NCBI GenBank assembly: GCA_964402055.1
Contig: CAYOAV010000006.1
Location: 1-55,295, forward strand
DNA from: UMGS363 sp964402055
Lineage (GTDB): Bacteria > Bacillota > Clostridia > Oscillospirales > Ruminococcaceae
Length of the DNA stretch: 55,295 bases
Direction of reading: 5' to 3'
Shown: positions 48,746-55,295 of the stretch, piece by piece
How positions within the stretch are numbered: position 1 is the first letter of the stretch
Layout of the letters: each line of letters begins with the position of its first letter
Made by a program: the position numbers and the translations under genes
Notes under the pieces: generated by a model
The model's database searches: none
What the model was told of the DNA's origin: nothing
What the model saw: only the letters and a program-made list of their open reading frames with translations

Positions 48746-49969
48746 ATGAAATTTTCAAAGAAAATTCTTGCATTCAGCCTCGCTGCTTGCCTGACAATGC
48801 CTTTCCTTGCTGGCTGTTCAAGCAACGATTCTACTGATGCAAACGCTGACGCTTCTGTTGATTCAGGTGATTTCACAGGCACTATGGTTATCGGTGGTAT
48901 CGGACCTGTTACAGGCGGTGCGGCTGTTTACGGTAACGCTGTAAAGAACGGAATCCAGCTTGCTGTTGACGAGATCAATGCCGCTGGCGGCGTGAACGGA
49001 ATCAAGCTTGAGCTTAATTTCCAGGACGATGAACACAACGAGGAAAAGGCTGTAAACGCTTATAACACACTCAAGGATAAGGATATGAAGCTCCTTATCG
49101 GTACTGTTACCTCCAACCCTTGCGTTGCTGTTGCCGCTGAAACTGTTAAGGACAATATGTTCCAGCTCACACCTTCCGGCACAGCTGTTGACTGCGTTGC
49201 TAACGACAATGCTTTCCGTGTATGCTTCAATGACCCAAGCCAGGGTACTGCTTCCGCACAGTATATCGCACAGAATAACGTTGCTTCTAAGGTTGCTGTT
49301 ATTTATGCCAGCTCTGACGTATATTCTACAGGTATTTACGAAAAGTTCAATTCAGAGGCTGCTGTTCAGGGCATCGAAGTAGTTGCCGCTGAAGCATTCA
49401 CTGCTGACTCAAAGACAGACTTCTCCGTTCAGATCCAGAAGGTTCAGGAATCAGGTGCAGAGCTTCTCTTCCTCCCTATCTACTATCAGGAAGCTGCTCT
49501 TATCCTCCAGCAGGCTGACAAGGCTGGACTTGCTGTTAAGTATTTCGGCTGTGACGGACTTGACGGTCTTATAGAACAGCTCGGCGAAGATATTTCTATC
49601 GCACAGGACGTAATGCTCCTTACACCTTTCGCTGCTGACGCACAGGACGAAAAGACTGTTGCATTCACAACTGCTTATAAAAACGCTTACAACAACGAAG
49701 TTCCTATCCAGTTTGCCGCTGACGCTTATGACGCTGTTTACGCTGTAAAGGCTGCTATGGAAAAGGCTGACATCACAGATGCTTCTATCTCCGTTTCTGA
49801 CCTTTGCGACGCTCTTAAGACAGCTATGACAGAGATCACACTTGAAGGCGTTACAGGTACTATCACCTGGGACGCTGACGGCGAGCCTACAAAGGAAGCT
49901 AAGGCTATGAAGATCGTTGTTACAGAAAACGAGGACGGCACAAAGACAGGTTCTTACACTGCTCTTTAA
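48746..49969 (+). CDS. livK: Branched-chain amino acid ABC transporter substrate-binding lipoprotein
   Basis: The 407-aa protein starts with a lipoprotein signal (lipobox FLAGC, Cys22), then a short Asp/Ala linker and a family 5 periplasmic-binding fold: IGGIGPVTGGAAVYGNAVKNGIQLAVDEINAAGGVNGIKLEL, and later AADAYDAVYAVKAAME. It delivers leucine, isoleucine or valine to LivHMGF. GGGAG precedes the ATG. Codon use is very biased to AAC, GAC, TTC, ATC and GCT, unlike the other liv genes, as expected for a subunit made in excess. Confidence 0.95.
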   Translation: MKFSKKILAFSLAACLTMPFLAGCSSNDSTDANADASVDSGDFTGTMVIGGIGPVTGGAAVYGNAVKNGIQLAVDEINAAGGVNGIKLELNFQDDEHNEEKAVNAYNTLKDKDMKLLIGTVTSNPCVAVAAETVKDNMFQLTPSGTAVDCVANDNAFRVCFNDPSQGTASAQYIAQNNVASKVAVIYASSDVYSTGIYEKFNSEAAVQGIEVVAAEAFTADSKTDFSVQIQKVQESGAELLFLPIYYQEAALILQQADKAGLAVKYFGCDGLDGLIEQLGEDISIAQDVMLLTPFAADAQDEKTVAFTTAYKNAYNNEVPIQFAADAYDAVYAVKAAMEKADITDASISVSDLCDALKTAMTEITLEGVTGTITWDADGEPTKEAKAMKIVVTENEDGTKTGSYTAL

Positions 49970-49984
49970 TAACACTATCCCTCT

Positions 49985-50031
49985 GCACAGTATCCCTGAA
50001 AATTGGGGTACTGTGCTTTGCGGATTTTTTA
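49985..50031 (+). terminator. Partial terminator between livK and livH
   Basis: GCACAGTA-TCCC / GGGG-TACTGTGC (49985-49996 with 50005-50016) is followed after TTTGCGGA by TTTTTT. Because the T-run is offset, some read-through to livHMGF is likely, giving more livK than membrane subunits. Confidence 0.65.
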
Positions 50032-50039
50032 TCAATTCT

Positions 50040-50091
50040 GCTGCTGTAAATTAAAACACGTCCGTATGGCGGATATGCTTTAATTTGCAGC
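50040..50091 (+). repeat. Imperfect long hairpin before livH
   Basis: GCTG..TAAATTAAA pairs with TTTAATTTGCAGC, and inside TCCG-TATGG-CGGA forms a small apical stem. It ends about ten bases before the livH ribosome binding site, so it may protect the downstream mRNA segment or influence translation. Confidence 0.5.
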
Positions 50092-50119
50092 AATATCAAA
50101 GAAAGAGGTCAAGACACTT

Positions 50120-51001
50120 ATGATGAGTTTCATTTCATACCTTGTAAACGGAATAAGCCTTGGCAGCATTTACGCTCTTATCGCACTTGGCTATACAATG
50201 GTTTACGGAATAGCAAAAATGCTGAACTTTGCACACGGAGATATTATAATGGTCGGAGGCTTTACAGTTTTCACGGCAATGTCAACCTCATGGTGTCCTG
50301 TCTGGCTTTCGGTAATAATCGGTATCGCAGTATGTACTGTACTTGGAGTAGTTGTTGAAAAGCTTGCTTATAAGCCTTTAAGAAATGCTCCTCCGCTTGC
50401 TGTTCTTATCACCGCAATCGGTATGAGTTATCTGCTTCAGAATGTTGCTTTGCTCATCTTCGGTTCAGCTTCACAGAGCTTTACATCAGTTGTAAAAAAT
50501 GCTTCACCAGTTAATCTTGGCGGAGTTACTATTTCCATGGAAACAATACTTTCAATCGTTGTTTCTGTTATCATTATGATAGTACTTACTCTTTTTATCA
50601 ACAAAACCAAGGCTGGCAAGGCTATGCTTGCTGTTTCCGAGGATAAGGGTGCGGCACAGCTTATGGGAATAAATGTAAACGGCACAATTTCGCTTACATT
50701 TGCGATCGGTTCAGCTCTTGCAGGCGTTGCAAGCGTGCTTCTCTGCTCATCTTATCCTCAGATAAGCCCTTATACAGGTTCAATGCCTGGTATTAAAGCA
50801 TTCGTTGCGGCTGTTTTCGGCGGTATCGGCAGTATTCCTGGTGCTATGATCGGCGGTATACTCCTCGGAGTAATAGAAAATCTTTCCAAAGCATATATTT
50901 CATCGCAGCTTTCGGATGCAATCGTGTTTCTTGTGCTTATTATCGTCCTTGTCGTAAAACCGACAGGAATTATGGGCAAAAAAATCAGCGAAAAGGTATA
51001 A
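50120..51001 (+). CDS. livH: Branched-chain amino acid ABC transporter permease LivH
   Basis: The 293-aa permease has about eight helices and the signatures GSIYALIALGYTMVYGIAKMLNFAHGD and FGGIGSIPGAMIGG. ATGATG at the start leaves 50123 as an alternative; the upstream AGAGGT is 11-14 bases away. livM follows 13 bp downstream after AAGGAGG. Confidence 0.96.
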   Translation: MMSFISYLVNGISLGSIYALIALGYTMVYGIAKMLNFAHGDIIMVGGFTVFTAMSTSWCPVWLSVIIGIAVCTVLGVVVEKLAYKPLRNAPPLAVLITAIGMSYLLQNVALLIFGSASQSFTSVVKNASPVNLGGVTISMETILSIVVSVIIMIVLTLFINKTKAGKAMLAVSEDKGAAQLMGINVNGTISLTFAIGSALAGVASVLLCSSYPQISPYTGSMPGIKAFVAAVFGGIGSIPGAMIGGILLGVIENLSKAYISSQLSDAIVFLVLIIVLVVKPTGIMGKKISEKV

Positions 51002-51014
51002 GGAGGTACAGGTC

Positions 51015-52064
51015 ATGAAAAAAACCACAAAAAATAACATTATAACCTGTGCAATGACGCTTATATTCTTCGTTGTATGCGGAATTTTATCCTCTCAGGG
51101 AATAATCGGAAGCAAATTAAGCGGTCTGCTCGTTCCTATCGGTATCTATATAATTCTTTCCATTTCTCTTAACCTTACAGTTGGCGTACTTGGTGAGCTT
51201 TCACTCGGTCATGCTGGATTTATGTGCGTTGGTGCATATGTAGGCGGTGTTTTCTCAATAATCGTGCAGGACACTGTGACTATTCCGTGGCTTCGTATAC
51301 TGCTTGCGATAATTATTGGCGGTGTGGCTGCGGCTCTGTTCGGATTTATCATCGGTATACCTGTACTTCGTCTTAGAGGCGACTACCTCGCTATCGTAAC
51401 TCTCGGCTTCGGCGAAATTATCAAGAGCATTGCAAACAATATTTATCTTGTCAAGGATATAAACGGACTTCATTTTTCATTCTCTTCACCTGTTATGAAC
51501 GCTGATGCGGCAACAGCAACCGATATTTTCAAAGGTGCGCAGGGCATCAAAGCTCCACAGGATACTAATCTTATCATAGTTGTTGCAGTTCTCCTTGTCT
51601 GCCTTATAATCATTATGAACCTTGTCGATTCAAAGACAGGCAGAGCTTGTATGGCTATCCGTGATAACTACATCGCCGCACAATCGGTCGGAATAAACGT
51701 TACAAAGTACAGACTTGTTGCATTCGTTGTTTCAGCCGCTATTGCAGGTGTTGCTGGTGTTCTTTATTCACATTCGCTTGCAGTTCTTGCACCGAAAAAG
51801 TTTGACTACAACCTTTCGATCCTTATTCTTGTATTTGTCGTTCTCGGCGGTCTTGGAAGTATGAGAGGCTCAATAATCGCAACAATAATTCTCTATGCTC
51901 TCCCTGAGATTTTCCGTGAAGTCGGCGATTATCGTATGCTTATATACGCAATTGTACTTATCGTAATGATGATATTCAAGAATGCTCCCTACTTCAAGGA
52001 TCTTTCTGAAAAGATAAAAAATCTTCTTCCCAAGAAAAAAACCGCTGGAGGTGAATCGAAATGA
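51015..52064 (+). CDS. livM: Branched-chain amino acid ABC transporter permease LivM
   Basis: The 349-aa permease has about ten helices, with SLNLTVGVLGELSLGHAGFMCVGAYVG near residue 55, the coupling segment LRLRGDYLAIVTLGFGEIIK, and VVLGGLGSMRGSIIA. It overlaps livG by 4 bp (ATGA). Confidence 0.96.
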   Translation: MKKTTKNNIITCAMTLIFFVVCGILSSQGIIGSKLSGLLVPIGIYIILSISLNLTVGVLGELSLGHAGFMCVGAYVGGVFSIIVQDTVTIPWLRILLAIIIGGVAAALFGFIIGIPVLRLRGDYLAIVTLGFGEIIKSIANNIYLVKDINGLHFSFSSPVMNADAATATDIFKGAQGIKAPQDTNLIIVVAVLLVCLIIIMNLVDSKTGRACMAIRDNYIAAQSVGINVTKYRLVAFVVSAAIAGVAGVLYSHSLAVLAPKKFDYNLSILILVFVVLGGLGSMRGSIIATIILYALPEIFREVGDYRMLIYAIVLIVMMIFKNAPYFKDLSEKIKNLLPKKKTAGGESK

Positions 52065-52831
52065 GCGAAGCTTTACCAATGCTTGAAATAAAAAACCTCG
52101 CAATACAATTCGGAGGTCTTAAAGCAGTCGATAACCTTAACCTTAAAATAAAAAAGAACCAGCTTTACGGTCTTATCGGACCTAACGGAGCAGGAAAAAC
52201 CACAGTTTTCAATATGCTCACGGGCGTTTACAAGCCTACTTCTGGTACTATTCTGCTCAATGGCGAAAATATTACAGGAAAATCCCCTGCACAGATAAAC
52301 AGACACGGAATTGCCAGAACATTCCAAAATATTCGACTTTTCAAGGATATGTCAGTGCTTGATAACGTAAAGGTCGGACTTCATAATCAGAAAAAATACA
52401 CAGGAATTGAGGGCGTGCTTCGTCTTCCGAGATATTTCCGTGAGGAAAAGGAAATGGACGAGCGTGCAACGGAGCTTCTCAAGGTTTTTGAGCTTGATGG
52501 TGAAAAAGACACTCTTTCGGCAAATCTCCCCTATGGTAAACAGAGAAAGCTTGAAATTGCCAGAGCTTTGGCTACTAATCCCAAGCTTTTGCTTCTTGAC
52601 GAGCCTGCCGCAGGTATGAACCCGAATGAAACCGCAGACCTTATGGAAACTATCCGATTTATTATAGAAAAATTCGATATGACTATTCTTCTTATTGAGC
52701 ATGATATGAAGCTTGTTTCGGGTATCTGCGAGGAGGTAACTGTCCTTAATTTCGGACAGGAGCTTGCACAGGGCGTTACAGCAGAGGTTCTGAACGATCC
52801 AAGAGTAATTACAGCATATTTAGGCGAATAA
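52061..52831 (+). CDS. livG: Branched-chain amino acid ABC transporter ATPase LivG
   Basis: The 256-aa ATPase has Walker A GPNGAGKTTVFN, the LivG-type signature LPYGKQRKLEIARAL, and Walker B LLLLDEPAAGMNPNE; the switch His is in LIEHDMKLV. ATFQNIRLF-type Q-loop (RTFQNIRLF) is present. Confidence 0.96.
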   Translation: MSEALPMLEIKNLAIQFGGLKAVDNLNLKIKKNQLYGLIGPNGAGKTTVFNMLTGVYKPTSGTILLNGENITGKSPAQINRHGIARTFQNIRLFKDMSVLDNVKVGLHNQKKYTGIEGVLRLPRYFREEKEMDERATELLKVFELDGEKDTLSANLPYGKQRKLEIARALATNPKLLLLDEPAAGMNPNETADLMETIRFIIEKFDMTILLIEHDMKLVSGICEEVTVLNFGQELAQGVTAEVLNDPRVITAYLGE

Positions 52832-52843
52832 GGAGGAAAACCT

Positions 52844-53554
52844 ATGTCAATGCTTCACGTTGAAAACTTAGAGGTTTATTACGGTGCAATAAATGCTATC
52901 AAGGGTGTTTCCTTCGATGTTGAACAGGGTGAAATAATCGCTCTTATCGGTGCAAACGGTGCTGGTAAAACTACAATTCTCCACACGATAACAGGTCTTG
53001 TTCCCGCACATTCGGGAAGCGTTACCTTTAACGGAGTGAACCTCACAAAAACTCCTGCACATAAAATAGTCGGACTTGGAATGGCTCATGTTCCCGAGGG
53101 CAGACGTATTTTCCAGCAGCTTACTGTTTATGAAAACCTTATGCTTGGTGCTTACACTCGTACCGACAAGGCTGAAATTGAAGATACTCTTTCAACTGTT
53201 TTCAAGCGTTTTCCACGACTTGAAGAAAGACGCACACAGATCGCAGGCACGCTTTCAGGCGGTGAACAGCAGATGCTTGCAATGGGCAGAGCTTTAATGT
53301 CGCATCCGTCTATTATTCTTATGGACGAACCCTCAATGGGACTTTCTCCGCTTTATGTATCGGAAATTTTCGATATTATCCAGTCAGTAAATAAGAGCGG
53401 CACAACGGTTCTTCTTGTTGAGCAGAATGCAAAGAAGGCTCTTTCGATAGCAAACCGTGCTTATGTTCTTGAAACTGGTAAAATTATCCTTTCGGGTGAC
53501 GCTAAGGAGCTTATCAACGATGACTCCGTAAAGAAAGCATATCTCGGTGAATAA
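52844..53554 (+). CDS. livF: Branched-chain amino acid ABC transporter ATPase LivF
   Basis: The 236-aa ATPase has Walker A GANGAGKTTILH, signature LSGGEQQMLAMGRAL, Walker B IILMDEPSMGLSP and LVEQNAKKAL. GGAGG precedes the ATG, 12 bp after livG. Confidence 0.96.
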   Translation: MSMLHVENLEVYYGAINAIKGVSFDVEQGEIIALIGANGAGKTTILHTITGLVPAHSGSVTFNGVNLTKTPAHKIVGLGMAHVPEGRRIFQQLTVYENLMLGAYTRTDKAEIEDTLSTVFKRFPRLEERRTQIAGTLSGGEQQMLAMGRALMSHPSIILMDEPSMGLSPLYVSEIFDIIQSVNKSGTTVLLVEQNAKKALSIANRAYVLETGKIILSGDAKELINDDSVKKAYLGE

Positions 53555-53566
53555 GGGGGCAATATT

Positions 53567-54178
53567 ATGAATGAGCTTGTAATTACAATTTCTAGAGAAT
53601 ATGGCAGCGGCGGCAGACAGATAGGAATAATGCTAAGCGAAAAGCTCGGTATTCCTTATTATGACAAGGATCTTATCAAGCTTGCTTCTGAAGAAAGCGG
53701 AATTAATGAAAATCTTTTCGGTCTTGCTGATGAAAAGACTAACGGTGGATTATTCAAAAAGCCAAAAATTTACAGCGGCGAAATAACCTCCCCTGAAAAA
53801 TCTGATTTTACCTCAGAGGGCAATCTTTTCAGCTATCAAGCAAAGGTCATAAAGGAGCTAGCTGAAAAATCCTGCATTATTATCGGAAGATGTGCGGATT
53901 TTGTGCTTGAAGACAGAGAAAACACGCTTCGTTTGTTCATATGGGCAGATAAAGAGCATCGTATCAAGAATACAATGGAAATCTGCGGCTTTGAACGAAA
54001 AGAAGCTGAAAAACAGATAGAAAAAATCAACCGTGAAAGAAGCAGCTACTACAAGGCTCACACGGGTCACGAATGGGATAATGCAAGAAATTATGATCTT
54101 TGCATTAACACTAGCAAGCACGGACTTGAAAAAAGCTCGCAGATTATTCTTGATTATATTAGAACCAGTTCACATTAA
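53567..54178 (+). CDS. Cytidylate kinase-like family protein
   Basis: The 203-aa P-loop protein opens with ELVITISREYGSGGRQIGIMLSEKLGIPYYDKDLI, the marker of the cytidylate-kinase-like group common in Clostridia, followed by SCIIIGRCADFVLED and an Arg-rich lid (IEKINRERSSYYKAHTGHEWDNARNYDLCINTS). True Cmk has a different NMP-binding insert, so the substrate is uncertain. It lies 12 bp after livF with its own AAGGGGG site and ends the liv operon; the link to amino-acid uptake is unexplained. Confidence 0.85.
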   Translation: MNELVITISREYGSGGRQIGIMLSEKLGIPYYDKDLIKLASEESGINENLFGLADEKTNGGLFKKPKIYSGEITSPEKSDFTSEGNLFSYQAKVIKELAEKSCIIIGRCADFVLEDRENTLRLFIWADKEHRIKNTMEICGFERKEAEKQIEKINRERSSYYKAHTGHEWDNARNYDLCINTSKHGLEKSSQIILDYIRTSSH

Positions 54179-54227
54179 ACGGTTGCATTTTTAGTAAAAA
54201 TACTTTATAACTTAGGCAAGATGCCCC

Positions 54228-54270
54228 CCGCCTCTAAATTGAATATCATTCAATTTAGAGGCGGTTTTCA
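54228..54270 (+). terminator. Terminator of the liv operon
   Basis: A perfect 17-bp stem (54228-54244 with 54248-54264, beginning CCGCCTCTAAATT) with a 3-nt loop, followed by TTTTCATTT. Confidence 0.92.
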
Positions 54271-54353
54271 TTTAATGTTGCCGCATCAGCAATAACCGTA
54301 GATTTTTTTACTGATACTATATCGATTGCCCGATGATAATGGAGGTTAATAAT

Positions 54354-55016
54354 ATGCATGCTATCGAAATCAGAAAAATGATAAATGATGAGATATGCCA
54401 CGCAGATATTCCGTTAATTAATCAAAAAATAATAGAGGAAAACTCCAAGTATGGGCTGGGTACAGTTTTGCTGTGGTTTATTCAAAAAGCTTTACCCAAT
54501 AAAATAATTACAATTTATGAGGCATTTCAGCTTATGGAAATAAGCGATAGGCTGCAACATAGCGGAAAAATACAAAGCTATTTTTCTTACGATATTATCC
54601 AATCAATGAATTTGGCATTTCTTGCTAAGTTATTTAATGAAATACCTTTATATAAGAGCTTTTACGAAGATACAATTAGCAGAAGGAATATATATTTTGC
54701 TGAGTTAAAAAAAGAAAATGGTGGGAAATTACCTAAAGGAAGTCATTACATTTTAGATGATTGGAATGGCTTTTTAAGTGGTGACATTGAACATATGGAA
54801 AAACTTAGTTATGTTCGTGCATATACACATAGAAACAGCCGCAAGGATGACCCATATCATTATAGTGTGTTCCCATATGATGACTTTGCTTATGAGGATG
54901 AGTTGTTAAAGGTTTTAAAAGGCGAGGTCAAATATTACGAAATTGATAAATTTATTTCTCCAAATATATGTGATATGATGACAGCGGTTGAACTCCGTGC
55001 TATAGATTTAGAATAA
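54354..55016 (+). CDS. Uncharacterised 220-aa protein
   Basis: I do not recognise a family. The protein is soluble and mainly helical in the first 110 residues, and aromatic/charged after that (AYTHRNSRKDDPYHYSVFPYDDFAYEDELL). The start at 54354 has GGAGG eight bases upstream. Codons are clearly more A/T-ending than in the genes before it (TTA, AAA, ATA, TAT), and it is followed within 5 bp by copy 2 of the 160-bp repeat, which together suggest later arrival. There is no partner gene within the window. Confidence 0.75.
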   Translation: MHAIEIRKMINDEICHADIPLINQKIIEENSKYGLGTVLLWFIQKALPNKIITIYEAFQLMEISDRLQHSGKIQSYFSYDIIQSMNLAFLAKLFNEIPLYKSFYEDTISRRNIYFAELKKENGGKLPKGSHYILDDWNGFLSGDIEHMEKLSYVRAYTHRNSRKDDPYHYSVFPYDDFAYEDELLKVLKGEVKYYEIDKFISPNICDMMTAVELRAIDLE

Positions 55017-55021
55017 AAAAC

Positions 55022-55181
55022 TATTGCTCCACCAATTAACTATTGAAGATTTATGCGAAGAACCGCAACTGAAAGCCTAGGAAGAAAGCCGCAGAAATAT
55101 GCGGATATTTCAAGATTTTCTGATGACGGATTTCGGGTGCGGGGCAAGCAGAAAATTCAGGAATTAATTGGGGGAGCAATA
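55022..55181. mobile_element. 160-bp MITE-like structured repeat, copy 2
   Basis: It has the same length, ends and flanking TA as copy 1 (17327-17486), with seven substitutions. Two fall in the right terminal repeat, and the inner inverted repeat has unpaired changes on both arms (CCGCAACTGAAA against TTTCGGGTGCGG), so this copy is the more decayed one. Confidence 0.85.
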
Positions 55182-55264
55182 TAATAAAGATGAACTTTTC
55201 CCGCACGGAGTATATTTGATATTGTCAATATCATCAGAAGCTAAGGCAATACCGCACAAAACCC

Positions 55265-55293
55265 TTGCAAACAAGCAAGGAAAATGGTATAAT
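55265..55293 (+). promoter_or_regulatory. Promoter leading out of the window
   Basis: TTGCAA (55265-55270), 17 bp, TATAAT (55288-55293). It should start transcription of a gene just beyond the window end. Between it and the repeat (55182-55264) I see no gene. Confidence 0.65.
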
Positions 55294-55295
55294 AA

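Overview
The window looks like a chromosomal scaffold from a low-to-mid GC, Gram-positive gut Clostridia, most likely a Ruminococcus-like member of the Oscillospiraceae. This rests on the gene content (sigK, a spoVB-mazG-hup-rqcP cluster, a BceRSAB-type module, ECF vitamin transporters, a class I THF riboswitch, QueH), on consensus sigma-A promoters and on strong AGGAGG ribosome binding sites. It is inferred from protein families, not from a 16S gene. Three runs of exactly 100 N (23039-23138, 37785-37884, 40494-40593) are scaffold gaps; they cut one gene (DUF5662), interrupt another (hybrid kinase), and hide what follows rqcP.

Layout. 1-1.7 kb: pyrK-pyrD. 1.7-4.4 kb: an AI-2E family membrane protein and a GH26-like glycosidase (minus). 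4.5-7.1 kb: the rpmG-secE-nusG-rplK-rplA operon (minus), with a strong promoter, a structured leader and a structured rplK-rplA spacer; rplJL does not follow. 7.2-8.7 kb: a ThuA-like protein and a sugar isomerase/epimerase-like protein. 8.8-12.8 kb: feoA-feoB-Cys-rich FeoB partner-queH-GH113-like glycosidase (plus). 12.9-13.6 kb: sigK. 13.7-19.3 kb: response regulator, kinase, ABC ATPase, FtsX-like permease and lipoprotein, a five-gene BceRSAB-type envelope stress/peptide resistance module carrying a 160-bp repeat in its middle. 19.4-21.3 kb: a 46-aa Cys-rich peptide, an AbrB-like regulator and an HD-GYP protein. 21.3-23 kb: an AraC regulator and a THF-riboswitch-controlled folT. 23.1-26.4 kb: the sporulation/translation-rescue cluster. 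26.5-28.3 kb: a PASTA protein with a degenerate kinase domain. 28.4-33.8 kb: an orphan solute-binding lipoprotein, then pyrE-unknown-TPR lipoprotein-polyphosphate:AMP phosphotransferase. 34-37.9 kb: dCMP deaminase-trmB, an XRE regulator, a pantothenate ECF component-coaX-DUF5662. 38-43 kb: a DUF4190 protein, a very large propeller hybrid histidine kinase and an ECF S component. 43.2-48.4 kb: thiI and sbcDC. 48.7-54.2 kb: livK-livHMGF plus a cytidylate-kinase-like gene. 54.3 kb to the end: an AT-rich orphan gene, the second copy of the 160-bp repeat, and an outgoing promoter.

How it fits together. Most of the window is housekeeping (pyrimidines, ribosome/transcription, iron, vitamins, DNA repair, branched-chain amino-acid uptake). 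The less ordinary parts are: two kinds of structured repeat (a 160-bp MITE-like element at 17327 and 55022; a 73-74-nt hairpin at 13633 and 20076); sporulation signals (uninterrupted sigK with pro-sequence, a sigma-E-like promoter before the spoVB homologue, a possible sigma-K promoter before the Cys-rich peptide); a membrane PASTA protein whose kinase domain lacks both catalytic aspartates; and several leaders that look like RNA control elements, of which only the THF riboswitch belongs to a family I recognise.
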